Assembly (NCBI RefSeq): GCF_003970915.1
Contig: NZ_RXOF01000005.1
Coordinates: forward strand, 248,001 to 312,000
DNA length: 64,000 nucleotides
Reading direction: 5' to 3'
From: Hymenobacter gummosus
GTDB lineage: Bacteria; Bacteroidota; Bacteroidia; Cytophagales; Hymenobacteraceae
Below the pieces are notes generated by a model. That model did no database searches and was not told where the DNA came from. It was given only the letters and a program-made list of their open reading frames with translations. Positions 49,582 through 58,645 of the stretch are shown in pieces; position 1 is the first letter of the stretch; every line of letters begins with the position of its first letter. The translations under genes were made by a program, and so were the position numbers.

Positions 49582-50613
49582 TTAGGGCCGCACGGCCGTA
49601 TCCACGGGGGCAGCGGGCTGCTGGGTCACGGTTTTGGTTTCGCGGGTGCGGGTGCCGTCGGGCTTTACTTCCGTCTCGATTTTCTTTTTCTCCTTGCCCC
49701 CGCCGCCGAACACCGAGAAGTGCACGTAGCGCTTGGGGTTGGCTTTGAGGTCCACCAGCAGGGCGTTGGCCGAGGCCGAAGTGGCGTTCAGGTTGGTGTA
49801 GAGCGAGTCGTCGTTGAGCAGCTTGCCCAGGGAGCCTTTCGTCGAGTTCAGCTGCTGGTTCAGGCCCTTGATGGTGGCCTGCGTCTGGGCCACGGCGGTG
49901 TTCATGTCGCGCACGGTTTTGGCCAGCGGGGCGCGCTTGAGCGTGTCCGTAATCAGGGCCAGGTTGGAGGCTACCGCGTCGAACTTGCGCTCCGTCACGG
50001 CTAGGTCGGCGCTGAGGCGGGCCATGTTGGAGGTAATCTGGTTGATGTTGCGCTGGTTGGCCACCAGCAGGTTGCGCAGCGCCTCGGTGGTGGCCTGCGA
50101 GTTCAGCAGGGTCTGCTGCAGGCTAAGGCGGGCTTCCTTGCTCAGGAACTGATTGACTTTGAGCAGCGTGGAGTCGACGGTACCGAGTACGGGCAGGGCC
50201 TTGGCCTGGAAGGCGTCGGTGATGCTGGCGGCGTGGTAGGAGCGGATTTCCTCGCCGCCACCAAAAATCTTGGTGTTGCGGCCTTGCAGCAGGGTAATGG
50301 TTTTGGAGCCCAGCAGGGAGCCGCTCAGGCTGGCCACCGTGGAGTCACCAACTTCCACGCGCTTCTCAATTTCGAGGGACACGCGAATCCGGTTGCCGCG
50401 GTCGGAGGCCAGCTCCAAGTTCTTGACCTGACCCACCTTCACGCCGTTGAACATCACGGGCGCGCCGGAGTTCAGCCCGTCCACGTTGTCGTAGACGGTG
50501 TAGAAGGTGCGGTCAGAGGAAAACAGGTTGCTGCCTTTCAGGAATCGAAAGCCAACAAACAACGCCACCAGGGCTACAACGGCCAGCAGGGCAACTTTGG
50601 CTTCTTTGGACAC
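49582..50613 (-). CDS. MlaD family (MCE domain) lipid transport protein
   Basis: From a GTG at 50613 (VSKEAKVALLAVVALVALFV) the protein has one N-terminal membrane segment, the MCE domain (FYTVYDNVDGLNSGAPVMFN, GVKVGQVKNLEL), and a long helical region that would form a channel-lining or trimeric coiled coil (residues 150-290). The length is 343 residues and the tail is basic and disordered. MCE/MlaD proteins carry phospholipids between membranes, with an ABC transporter that is absent from the window. The GTG is chosen because the longer frame adds residues before the membrane segment. The amidase gene is upstream, with an 82-base gap. Confidence 0.88.
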   Translation of the reverse strand: MSKEAKVALLAVVALVALFVGFRFLKGSNLFSSDRTFYTVYDNVDGLNSGAPVMFNGVKVGQVKNLELASDRGNRIRVSLEIEKRVEVGDSTVASLSGSLLGSKTITLLQGRNTKIFGGGEEIRSYHAASITDAFQAKALPVLGTVDSTLLKVNQFLSKEARLSLQQTLLNSQATTEALRNLLVANQRNINQITSNMARLSADLAVTERKFDAVASNLALITDTLKRAPLAKTVRDMNTAVAQTQATIKGLNQQLNSTKGSLGKLLNDDSLYTNLNATSASANALLVDLKANPKRYVHFSVFGGGGKEKKKIETEVKPDGTRTRETKTVTQQPAAPVDTAVRP

Positions 50614-50695
50614 GGGGAGGACGGCGAGAAAGACGAGGGAGGATAAAGACGAAGCAGGGCGCAACGGCGGCGCAAGATAACCGGGCGGCGCGCAG

Positions 50696-51529
50696 TTAGT
50701 CGGCGGCGCTGCTGGCTTCCAGATCCTGCTTGTACTTGCGGAACGCGCGGTAGATGCCCGAAGCCATATACGACTGCCCGGCTTTATCGTTCAAATACTG
50801 CTCCTCGCCCGGGTTGGTGAGGAAGCCGACTTCAATCAGCGCCGAGGGCATGGTGGATTTCCACAGGACCAGAAAGCCGGCCTGCTTTACCCCGCGCGAG
50901 GGCCGCCCCACCGAGGTGCGAAACTCGTGGTCGACCTTAGCAGCGAAGCGCAGGGAGTTGTCGATGTGGGCACTCTGGTAGAGCGAAAACAGGATGTGCG
51001 ACTGGGGGGAGCTGGGGTCGAAGCCGGCGTACCGCTCCTTGTAGTTGTCTTCCTGCAGGATAACGGCGTTTTCGCGCTTGGCCACGGCCAGGTTGGCCTC
51101 GGTCTTGTGCGCCCCCATCGTCCAGACCTCGGTGCCGCGGGCGGCGGCGGGCCCGGCGTTGCAGTGGACGGAGATAAACAGGTCGGCGCTGTGTTTGTTG
51201 GCAATGCCGGCGCGGTCGGCCAGCTCCACGAACACGTCGGTTTTGCGGGTGTACACCACTTTCACCTCGGGCATTTCCTCCTCGATGAGGCGGCCCAGCT
51301 CCAGCACGATTTTCAGGGCCACGGCCGCTTCGCGGGCTCCGTCGGGCCCGGCGCAGCCCTTGTCCTTGCCGCCGTGGCCGGCGTCGAGCACCACGGTGCG
51401 CAGGCGGTAGGCGCCCGGCGCGGCCGGGCGGGCGGGGTGGGCACTGGAGTCGGGCTGCTGGGCCGGGCTGCGGGCCGGCCCGAGAAGCAGGGCGAGCAGT
51501 CCGGCGCCGAGAAGGACAATATTCCGCAC
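50696..51529 (-). CDS. N-acetylmuramoyl-L-alanine amidase (Amidase_3)
   Basis: This 277-residue protein starts at GTG (MRNIVLLGAGLLALLLGPAR), with a signal peptide. The Amidase_3 signature follows: TVVLDAGHGGKDKGCAGPDG (zinc His), ELADRAGIANKHSADLFISV and HCNAG (second zinc His), and a Glu in ALIEVGFLTNPGEE. It cleaves between muramic acid and the stem peptide in cell separation or wall turnover. It heads an operon with the MlaD-like gene and diverges from lptD. Confidence 0.93.
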   Translation of the reverse strand: MRNIVLLGAGLLALLLGPARSPAQQPDSSAHPARPAAPGAYRLRTVVLDAGHGGKDKGCAGPDGAREAAVALKIVLELGRLIEEEMPEVKVVYTRKTDVFVELADRAGIANKHSADLFISVHCNAGPAAARGTEVWTMGAHKTEANLAVAKRENAVILQEDNYKERYAGFDPSSPQSHILFSLYQSAHIDNSLRFAAKVDHEFRTSVGRPSRGVKQAGFLVLWKSTMPSALIEVGFLTNPGEEQYLNDKAGQSYMASGIYRAFRKYKQDLEASSAAD

Positions 51530-51558
51530 GGAGTTCGTTAGATGGGGCGGCTACCCGC

Positions 51559-51566
51559 TATTTTTG
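51559..51566 (+). promoter_or_regulatory. TATTTTTG -7 element before lptD
   Basis: This exact TAnnTTTG match lies 84 bases before the chosen start. No strong -33 TTG is at the standard distance. Confidence 0.5.
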
Positions 51567-51650
51567 CACTCTTAGCCACAAAATAACGCAATTCTGCTCT
51601 TCGTGACCTTTTCCGCGGCGCATATTCAAATCGTATGCCGCAGCGGGCGG

Positions 51651-54443
51651 ATGCCGCGCTATCTACGCCGCGTCCTCCTGCTGGTTTTGTGCGGCCTGTG
51701 GGCAAGCCTGGCTTCGGCCCAGCAGCGCCCCGCCCCGCCCCGGCAGCCCCTGCCCCCGGGCGCCGCCCGCCCCGACACGGCCCGCACCGGCGCCGACTCC
51801 CTGCGCGTGGGCGTGGGCGGCCGGCGCAAGGGCGACGTGGAAACCACCGTGAAGTACCAGGCCAAGGACTCCATCCGCTTCAACGTGCAGGAGAAAAAGG
51901 CCATTCTCTACAACAAGGCCAGCGTCAACTACGGCGAGATGGACCTGAAAGCCGGCGTTATCACCGTCGACTACAGCCAGAACGTGCTGACGGCCGAGGG
52001 CCTGGCCGACTCCACCGGCAAGGTGCGCGACAAGCCCGTATTTAAGGACGCGGCCGAAACCTACCAGGCCGGGCGCATTGCCTACAACTTTAAGAGCAAG
52101 AAGGGCAAGATTTCGGAGGCCATTACCCAGCAGGGCGAGGGCTACATCCACGCGGCGGTGGTGAAGAAAAACCAGTACAACGAAATCTACGGGCAGAACG
52201 GGCGCTACACCACCTGCAACCTGGAGCACCCGCACTTTTTCATCAACGCCTCGAAGATGAAGGTGGTGCCGCGCAAAAACGTGGTAACCGGCCCCTTCAA
52301 CCTCGTCATCGGCGACATTCCCACGCCGCTGGGCTTTTTGTTCGGCTACTTCCCCACCCCGGGCAAGAGCCGCGCCTCGGGCCTGATTATTCCCACCTTC
52401 GGGCAGGCCATCGACCGGGGCTTCTACCTCTCCAACGGCGGCTACTACTTCGCCATCAACGAGTACATGGGCCTGCGCACCACCGGCAGCGTGTACTCCG
52501 GCTCGGGCGACGCCTTCGGGGGCTGGACGGCCCAGGCCGACCTCACCTACCGCAAGCGCTACAGCTACGACGGCCGCCTCGACTTCAGCTACTCGCGCCG
52601 CCCGGCCACGGCCCTGCAGCGCACCGGCGACCTGAGCGCCAACAATAACAACAACCGCACTTTTAAGCCGCGCACCTTCTGGCTGTCGTGGAGCCATACG
52701 CCCACGCCGCGGCCGGGCGGGGGCCGCTTTTCGGCCAACGTGCGCACGGGTAGCCCGGAGTTCAACCAGCAGACCACCACCGACGTGCGCAACTACCTCA
52801 CGCCGGCCTTCAGCTCCTCCATCAGCTACCAGAAGCAGCTGCGCAACCTGCCCATCAACTATTCGGTGCAGATGACGCAGGACATCAACACCATCACCAA
52901 AGCCGTGAACCTGACCCTGCCCGACGTGACGGTGGGTGTGCAGCGGCAGAACGTGAACAGCCTGTTTGGCCTGCCCACGCGCGGGCTGTGGTACGAGCAG
53001 TTTGCGGTGGACTACACCTTTACCGGCCAGAACCGCCTGAGCAACCTGGAGCCCGTGCGCACGCTGAGCACCGGCATTCCGCTGATCGGCGGCAGCCTCA
53101 CCTCGCGCACCGTTCCCATCACCACCCGCAACCTGGGCGTGCTGCTGCGCAATGCCCAGACCAACCTGCAGCACCGCTTCGGCATCTCGCTGGGCAACTA
53201 CACCGTGCTGCGCCACCTCTCGCTGGCTCCGTCGATTTCCTACGGCGAGTCGTGGTTTCTCAAGCGCCTGAACTACCGCTACGTGCCGGAAGCCCAGGCC
53301 ATCCGCATCGACACCGTTTCGGGCTTTTACCGGGTGGCCAACGTGTCGGGCGGCGCTTCGCTCTCGACCAACCTGTACGGCACCGTCAACTTCGGCCGGG
53401 ACAAGAAAATCCAGGCCATCCGCCACCGCGCGGCGCCCAGCCTAAGCGTCTCGGCCTCGCCTAATAACTACTCGAATCCCAACTTCTATCAGGCCCCGTA
53501 CGGCGACCCGCGGAACACCGTCTTCGGAAACAATACGAGCATCCTGACGACAACCGGGGACCCGTACGAAGCCTTACAATTTTCGCGTTTCCAGGGCTTT
53601 GCGGGCACGGGGCCGGGCGGTGGGCCGGTGGGCCAGGTCAGCTTCAGCCTGCAGAACCAGGTGGAAATGAAGGTGCGCAACAACCAGGATACCACCGGCA
53701 ACGAGCCCACGAAGAAGGTCAGCCTGATTGACGGCTTAGACCTCAGCACCGGCTATAACTTCTTTGCTGATGGATTCAACCTGGCCCCGCTGAGCACCAA
53801 CTTCCGCACCCAGGTAGCCAAGAAGCTGAACATCAACGTCACGGCCGGCTTCAGCTTCTACCAGCGCGACTCCAGCGGCACGCTCATCGACCAGTACCTC
53901 TGGGAGCAGTCCAAGCCCCGGCTGATGCGCCTCGACCAGGCCTCGGCCAACCTCACCTACCAGTTCGACAGCAACCAGCGCCCGGGGCAGTCGGCCAACC
54001 GCAACCAGCGCGTGGCCCTGCCCAACGACCCGGTGCTGGGCAACCCCAACCAGCCCGACTCCTACGCCGACTACCTGGACTTCTCGATTCCGTGGACGCT
54101 GAGCGCCACGCTCGGCGCCCTGTACCAGGACCCCGGCCCGCGCCCCGGCCGCGGCACGCTCTACACGCGGCCCCGCTCCTGGACCACCGTGGCCATGAAC
54201 ATCAGCGGCGAAATCAAGCTGACCGATAAGATGCGCATCGGCTACTCCTCGGGCTACGACTTCGTCAACCAGCAGATTACGCTGACCCAGATCAATTTCT
54301 ACCGCGACCTGCACTGCTGGCAGATTACCGGCTCCTGGATGCCCACCGGCCAGATTCAGGGCTTCAACGTGACCATCGGCGCCAAATCGGCCCTGCTGCA
54401 GGATCTAAAGCTGAACCGCAACCGCACCTTCCTGAACCGGTAG
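51651..54443 (+). CDS. lptD: LPS-assembly protein LptD
   Basis: This 930-residue protein has a signal peptide (MPRYLRRVLLLVLCGLWASL, then ASAQQ). Residues about 60-240 are a beta-jellyroll OstA/LptA-like domain (TVKYQAKDSIRFNVQEKKAI, LYNKASVNYG, TAEGLADSTGKV), followed by FPTPGKSRASGLIIPTFGQA and many amphipathic strands of the outer-membrane barrel. LptD puts lipopolysaccharide into the outer leaflet with LptE. Bacteroidota homologues are about this long. The ATG at 51651 starts the signal peptide; 16 codons upstream in frame are rejected. Confidence 0.92.
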   Translation: MPRYLRRVLLLVLCGLWASLASAQQRPAPPRQPLPPGAARPDTARTGADSLRVGVGGRRKGDVETTVKYQAKDSIRFNVQEKKAILYNKASVNYGEMDLKAGVITVDYSQNVLTAEGLADSTGKVRDKPVFKDAAETYQAGRIAYNFKSKKGKISEAITQQGEGYIHAAVVKKNQYNEIYGQNGRYTTCNLEHPHFFINASKMKVVPRKNVVTGPFNLVIGDIPTPLGFLFGYFPTPGKSRASGLIIPTFGQAIDRGFYLSNGGYYFAINEYMGLRTTGSVYSGSGDAFGGWTAQADLTYRKRYSYDGRLDFSYSRRPATALQRTGDLSANNNNNRTFKPRTFWLSWSHTPTPRPGGGRFSANVRTGSPEFNQQTTTDVRNYLTPAFSSSISYQKQLRNLPINYSVQMTQDINTITKAVNLTLPDVTVGVQRQNVNSLFGLPTRGLWYEQFAVDYTFTGQNRLSNLEPVRTLSTGIPLIGGSLTSRTVPITTRNLGVLLRNAQTNLQHRFGISLGNYTVLRHLSLAPSISYGESWFLKRLNYRYVPEAQAIRIDTVSGFYRVANVSGGASLSTNLYGTVNFGRDKKIQAIRHRAAPSLSVSASPNNYSNPNFYQAPYGDPRNTVFGNNTSILTTTGDPYEALQFSRFQGFAGTGPGGGPVGQVSFSLQNQVEMKVRNNQDTTGNEPTKKVSLIDGLDLSTGYNFFADGFNLAPLSTNFRTQVAKKLNINVTAGFSFYQRDSSGTLIDQYLWEQSKPRLMRLDQASANLTYQFDSNQRPGQSANRNQRVALPNDPVLGNPNQPDSYADYLDFSIPWTLSATLGALYQDPGPRPGRGTLYTRPRSWTTVAMNISGEIKLTDKMRIGYSSGYDFVNQQITLTQINFYRDLHCWQITGSWMPTGQIQGFNVTIGAKSALLQDLKLNRNRTFLNR

Positions 54444-54645
54444 GGTTTGGGGTCTTGGGAGCTTGGGTTGTTCTGGGGAGGCAGGGCTGAGAAGCGTGTT
54501 GGAATAGGAAAGGCGCCTGGAACGGGCCTGCCGGAACTGGTTAAAAGAAAATCGGCAGCTTTGCGTCCTCACCACGGGGAGCGAAGCTGCCGATTTTTTT
54601 CGGCCCAAGCCCCCAAGACCCTAAGCTCCCAAGACCCCAAACCCC
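54443..54645. repeat. Stop-adjacent heptad tract, terminator and inverted tract before panB
   Basis: Directly after the lptD stop there is GGGTTTGGGGTCTTGGGAGC, with G-runs every seven bases; the complement (ending AAGACCCCAAACCCC) stands immediately before the panB ATG. Between them is an intrinsic terminator: AAATCGGCAGCTT and AAGCTGCCGATTT with a T-run at 54547-54597. Confidence 0.85.
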
Positions 54646-55461
54646 ATGTCGCAGCACAAGGAAATCAAACGCGTGACCACGCACCAGCTGCTGGCCATGA
54701 AGCAGCGCGGCGAGAAAATCTCGATGCTCACCGCCTATGACTACTCGATGGCCAAAATCCTGGACGGGGCGGGCATCGACGTGCTGCTCGTCGGCGACTC
54801 GGCCTCCAACGTCATGGCCGGGCACGAAACCACGCTGCCCATCACCCTCGACCAGATGATTTACCACGCCGCCTCGGTGGTGCGGGCCGTCGGCCGGGCC
54901 TTTGTGGTGGTGGATATGCCCTTCGGCTCTTACCAGGGCAACTCCTCGGAGGCCCTGCGCTCGGCCATTCGCATCATGAAGGAATCGGGCGCGCACGGCG
55001 TGAAGCTGGAGGGCGGCGCCGAAATCAAGGAAGGCATTACCCGCATTCTGGCCGCGGGCATCCCGATTATGGGCCATTTGGGCCTGACCCCGCAGAGCAT
55101 CTACAAGTTCGGCACCTACACCGTGCGGGCCAAGGAAGAAGCCGAAGCCCAGAAGCTCATTGAGGACGCCAAGCTGCTGGAGGAGCTGGGCTGCTTTGCC
55201 CTGGTGCTCGAAAAAATTCCCTCGGCCCTGGCCAAGCAGGTGGCCGAGCAGCTCACCATCCCGGTTATCGGTATCGGCGCCGGGCCGGAGGTCGATGGGC
55301 AGGTGCTGGTGGTGCACGACATGCTGGGCATCACCCAGGAGTTCAAGCCCCGCTTTTTGCGCCGCTACGCCGAGCTGGGCGACATCATGCACCAGGCCGT
55401 CACGCAGTACGTCGACGACGTGAAAAGCCGCAGCTTCCCCAACGAGAAGGAAGCGTATTAA
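54646..55461 (+). CDS. panB: 3-methyl-2-oxobutanoate hydroxymethyltransferase
   Basis: This 271-residue protein has the PanB landmarks: [73 protein letters not shown], and [20 protein letters not shown] near the C-terminus. It transfers a hydroxymethyl group in the first step of pantothenate synthesis and is a decameric, magnesium-dependent cytoplasmic enzyme. The upstream strand is an inverted repeat with a terminator, so it probably has its own promoter. Confidence 0.95.
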   Translation: MSQHKEIKRVTTHQLLAMKQRGEKISMLTAYDYSMAKILDGAGIDVLLVGDSASNVMAGHETTLPITLDQMIYHAASVVRAVGRAFVVVDMPFGSYQGNSSEALRSAIRIMKESGAHGVKLEGGAEIKEGITRILAAGIPIMGHLGLTPQSIYKFGTYTVRAKEEAEAQKLIEDAKLLEELGCFALVLEKIPSALAKQVAEQLTIPVIGIGAGPEVDGQVLVVHDMLGITQEFKPRFLRRYAELGDIMHQAVTQYVDDVKSRSFPNEKEAY

Positions 55462-55867
55462 GCAAAAGCCCCGTCGGATTGGGTGGATGCTAATCGTCCC
55501 GGGCGCTGCCACGACTTCAAGGCGCGGCAGCACTACGTTTGAGCCACACCTTCTCCCCTGCCCTCGTCTGCCGCCCGGTTTTGCGGCGGGTTCACCGACG
55601 GTTTGGCCATGGGATTCCGCCCGAAAAAATACCCGTGCCCCGGCCTAACCAAGTCGGGGCACGGCTGTTATAGGGCTGCGGCGAAGCCCTTTGGGGCTGG
55701 CACCAGGGCCACCCGGGCAATGCATATCCGAACTCTGTCGTTTATTTGCAGTTACCGTTGGTCGGCGCGTCACCCGGCTCCCCCTTGTGGAGCGTGCGTC
55801 TGTGGCTGTGAGTTGACTTATTCCGGGCCCGCCCCGCCAACGTCTTTACCTTTTCCGGATTCCAGTA
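55462..55867. other. Intergenic region with two hairpins, no gene
   Basis: CCGTGCCCCG (55633-55642) and CGGGGCACGG (55655-55664) form a 10-base stem that could end panB, though no T-run follows. A weaker stem GCTGCC...GGCAGC is near 55505-55531. I see no promoter that matches TAnnTTTG and no supportable gene. Confidence 0.4.
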
Positions 55868-56584
55868 GTGAATAGACCCGCCATCTGGTCGGAGCAGAAA
55901 GAAATTCTGTTCGAAGACAACCACCTGCTCATCGTCAACAAAACCGCCGGCACCCTGGTGCAGGCCGACGAAACCCGCGACGAGCCGCTGTCGGTGAAAG
56001 CCGCCGAGTACCTGCGCCTGAAGTACAAAAAGCCCGGCAACGCCTTTATCGGCGTGTGCCACCGCATCGACCGGCCCGTGTCGGGCATCGTGGTGCTGGC
56101 CAAAACCAGCAAGGCCCTGAGCCGGCTGAACGAGATGTTCCGCGACAACCACATGCACAAAACCTACTGGGCGCTGGTGGGCAAGGCCCCGCAGGTAATG
56201 GAGGGCACGCTGGTGCACTGGCTGGTAAAAGACCCCATGCGCAACGTCACCAAGGCTTACCCGCAGAAGCACCAGCAGGGCCAGCGCGCCGAGCTGAATT
56301 ACAAAGTGCTGGGCCAGGTGGGGCACCGCTACCTGCTCGAAGTCAATCCCATTACCGGCCGCCCGCACCAGATTCGGGTGCAACTGAGCACCGGCCTGGG
56401 CACGCCCATCACCGGCGACGTGAAGTACGGCGCCATGGCCCCGCTGCCCGACCTGAGCATTGCCCTGCACGCTCGCCGGCTGCAGTTTAAGCACCCCGTC
56501 ACCCACCAGGAAATGGACATCGTGGCCCCGCTGCCCGACGCCGAAGTGTGGGACCCGATTCGCAGCGGCGAGCTGGTGCAGTGA
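55868..56584 (+). CDS. RluA-type pseudouridine synthase
   Basis: This 238-residue protein begins at GTG. The catalytic motif is HRIDRPVSGIVVLAKTSKAL, with Asp68, in the RluA pattern; it is followed by ARRLQFKHP and the C-terminal closing strand. No S4 domain is present. RluA/RluC/RluD or TruC-like enzymes isomerise uridines in rRNA or tRNA; the target is unknown. The first Met at the GTG is the only suitable start before the strand. Confidence 0.9.
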   Translation: MNRPAIWSEQKEILFEDNHLLIVNKTAGTLVQADETRDEPLSVKAAEYLRLKYKKPGNAFIGVCHRIDRPVSGIVVLAKTSKALSRLNEMFRDNHMHKTYWALVGKAPQVMEGTLVHWLVKDPMRNVTKAYPQKHQQGQRAELNYKVLGQVGHRYLLEVNPITGRPHQIRVQLSTGLGTPITGDVKYGAMAPLPDLSIALHARRLQFKHPVTHQEMDIVAPLPDAEVWDPIRSGELVQ

Positions 56585-56672
56585 ATTATTTCGTGAGTTA
56601 GCGGCTTAGTGAATTGTTCTGCCCGCGCGGCAGCCAGCGGCCACTCACTAAGTCACCAACTCGCTAAATCAC
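56582..56672. repeat. Stop-adjacent GTGA-type tract with inverted partner
   Basis: Directly at the TGA of the synthase there is GTGAATTATTTCGTGAGTTAG, and its approximate complement (CACTAAGTCACCAACTCGCT) is at about 56645-56665, before the desaturase promoter. Between them is GCCCGCGCGGCAGCC. Confidence 0.7.
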
Positions 56673-56696
56673 CGCTCGTCCGGCTGACGAATGTCA

Positions 56697-56728
56697 TTGC
56701 CTGCCCGCGGGCTGCCGTGCTAGGTTTG
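56697..56728 (+). promoter_or_regulatory. Promoter of the desaturase gene
   Basis: TTG (56697-56699), 21 bases, then TAGGTTTG (56721-56728), matches the Bacteroidota -33/-7 pattern. The ATG is 77 bases downstream. Confidence 0.65.
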
Positions 56729-56805
56729 CGCGGCTTCTTCGAACCAAACAGCCCCAAACGCGTTTAGGCGTCAAGGCTTTACCTCTTTTCCTTCTTTCCT
56801 GCCTC

Positions 56806-57573
56806 ATGCCGATCCTGCTGTTTTTCGTCGGGCACTGGTACCTGTCGCTGTTCGTGCAGACGTTCTACCTGCACCGCTACGCGGCCCACAAGATGTACAC
56901 CATGAACCGGTTCTGGGAGCGGTTCTTCTTCCTGCTGACTTACCTGGCGCAGGGCTCCTCCTACCTTTCGCCCCGGGCCTACGCGCTGCTGCACCGCATG
57001 CACCACGCCTACTCCGATACGGACAAGGACCCGCATAGCCCCCACTTCTCGTCGAATGCCTTCACGATGATGTGGAAGACGAAAAACATCTACAACTCGG
57101 TGCTCAACGACGAGTACGAGCTGGCCAAGCGCTTCGAGGGCGACTACCCCACCTGGAACGCGCTGGAGCGCATCGGCGACCATTGGATGTCGCGCATTGG
57201 CTGGGGCGCGGCCTACGTGGGCTTCTACGTGGCCTTCGTGCCGGCTACCATGTGGTACCTGTACCTGCTGCTGCCCTTCCACTTCCTGATGGGCCCGGTG
57301 CACGGCGCCATCGTGAACTGGAGCGGCCACAAGTACGGCTACCAGAACTTCGACAACAACGACAAGTCGCGCAACTCCTTGTTCTTCGACTTTTTGACCG
57401 GCGGCGAGCTGTTTCAGAACAACCACCACAAGCTGCCCATGCGCGTCAACTTCGGCGTGAAGTGGTGGGAGCTGGACCCGACCTACCCCGTCATCTGGAC
57501 GCTGGACAAGTTGAGCGTCATCAAAATCAAGCGCGAGAAATCGGCCAAGGAGCCGGTGCCGCTGGCCGCCTAG
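56806..57573 (+). CDS. Acyl-CoA / fatty acid desaturase
   Basis: This 255-residue protein shows three histidine boxes: HRYAAH at 23-28, HRMHH at 63-67 and ELFQNNHH at about 202-209. It also has four hydrophobic segments, which is the stearoyl-CoA desaturase layout with a di-iron centre. It introduces a double bond into membrane fatty acids. The chain is shorter than eukaryotic homologues but normal for bacteria. It has its own promoter and a terminator after the stop. Confidence 0.92.
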   Translation: MPILLFFVGHWYLSLFVQTFYLHRYAAHKMYTMNRFWERFFFLLTYLAQGSSYLSPRAYALLHRMHHAYSDTDKDPHSPHFSSNAFTMMWKTKNIYNSVLNDEYELAKRFEGDYPTWNALERIGDHWMSRIGWGAAYVGFYVAFVPATMWYLYLLLPFHFLMGPVHGAIVNWSGHKYGYQNFDNNDKSRNSLFFDFLTGGELFQNNHHKLPMRVNFGVKWWELDPTYPVIWTLDKLSVIKIKREKSAKEPVPLAA

Positions 57574-57592
57574 GCTCCATCAGCCCAGATTC

Positions 57593-57624
57593 AAAAGCCG
57601 CTTCGGGAAACCGGAGCGGCTTTT
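57593..57624 (+). terminator. Intrinsic terminator of the desaturase gene
   Basis: AAAAGCCGCT and AGCGGCTTTT pair, with an inner CGG...CCG, followed by a T-run, 20 bases past the stop. Confidence 0.8.
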
Positions 57625-57650
57625 TTGTTGGTCGCTGGGATGGAAAAAGA

Positions 57651-57866
57651 ACGTCATCCTGAGCCAAAGGCGAAGGACCTTCCTCCCACCCCGCACCGCC
57701 GCTGATGCCATCGTGTAGACGCTTTTTAGCAACAGCTTTTGTGGAGAAGTACAGTACCCATGGCCCAGACTACTGGGCGCCGGTGGCTGCGTTTTACAAT
57801 TGGTGCGGGGTGAGGGGAAGGTCCTTGGCTGCGCCTTCCTCCGGTTCGCTCTGCTCAGGATGACGG
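57651..57866. repeat. Family A inverted-repeat element, copy 4 (most diverged)
   Basis: The ends ACGTCATCCTGAGCC and GCTCAGGATGACG flank about 216 bases. CCTTCCTCCCACCCCGCACC and a complement (GGTGCGGGGTGAGGGGAAGG) pair inside. The terminator hairpin seen in copies 1-3 is lost or altered here (a short GGTGGCTGCGTTTT remains). Confidence 0.75.
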
Positions 57867-57924
57867 GATGGTTCGTTTTTCAACAAATGTTTACGCTCAG
57901 AATTAGAGTAATACTTTAATTCCC

Positions 57925-57932
57925 TACCTTTG
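57925..57932 (+). promoter_or_regulatory. TACCTTTG -7 element of rpsP operon
   Basis: This exact TAnnTTTG match lies 57 bases before the rpsP start, in an AT-rich stretch. Confidence 0.7.
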
Positions 57933-57989
57933 CAGCCCAAATCTTTTTTCATCCGACGCACGAGTTGCGTCACCTAACCGACACGGTTT

Positions 57990-58532
57990 ATGGCAGTTAA
58001 AATCCGCCTCGCCCGCCGCGGCCGCAAAAAGGCCGCTATGTACGACATCGTAGTAGCTGACTCGCGCAGCCCGCGCGACGGCCGCTTCATCGAGAAGCTC
58101 GGCACCTACAACCCGCTGACCAACCCCGCCACCATCAACTTCGACGCCGACAAGGCTTTCGAGTGGCTGATGAAGGGCGCCCAGCCCACCGACACCGTAC
58201 GCGCTATGCTCTCGTACCGCGGCGTGCTGTACCGCAAGCACCTGCAGCTCGGCGTTATCAAAGGCGCCATCGGCCAGGACGTAGCCGACCAGCGCTTCCA
58301 GCAGTGGACCGAGGAGAAGAACGCCAAGATTGAAGGCAAGCGCACCAACGTGGGCGCCGCGAAGGAAGAAGCGCGCAAGCAGCAGCTGGCCGCCGAAACC
58401 AAAGTGCGCGAAGCCCGCGCCGAGGCGCTGCGTCAGAAGCAGGCTGCCGCCGCCGCTGCCAACGCTCCGGCTGCTGAAGAAGCTCCCGAGGCTGCCGAAG
58501 CTCCGGCCGAAAGCACCGAGGAAAACGCCTAA
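57990..58532 (+). CDS. rpsP: 30S ribosomal protein S16 with long C-terminal tail
   Basis: This is a 180-residue protein. Residues 1-85 are the S16 domain ([60 protein letters not shown]). The next 95 residues are a charged helical then Ala/Glu/Pro-rich tail ([18 protein letters not shown]). S16 alone is about 80-90 residues, and long tails are common in Bacteroidota. It is first in the rpsP-rimM-trmD-rplS cluster. Confidence 0.95.
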   Translation: MAVKIRLARRGRKKAAMYDIVVADSRSPRDGRFIEKLGTYNPLTNPATINFDADKAFEWLMKGAQPTDTVRAMLSYRGVLYRKHLQLGVIKGAIGQDVADQRFQQWTEEKNAKIEGKRTNVGAAKEEARKQQLAAETKVREARAEALRQKQAAAAAANAPAAEEAPEAAEAPAESTEENA

Positions 58533-58541
58533 GCCTACCAT

Positions 58542-58643
58542 AGTTTAGGAGTTTCAGAGGGTAGGAGTTTAGGAGTTGCTTTCGGGCGGCTCCTGAACTC
58601 CTACACTTTTTACCTCCTACCCCCATACCCTCATACCCTGCCA
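58542..58643. repeat. TAGGAGTT-type tract and inverted partner before rimM
   Basis: GTAGGAGTTTAGGAGTTG (period eight) lies after the rpsP stop, and the complement-like CTCCTGAACTCCTAC followed by CCTACCCCCATACCCTC is just before the rimM ATG. This is the same layout as at 54443 and 56582. Confidence 0.75.
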
Positions 58644-58645
58644 AC

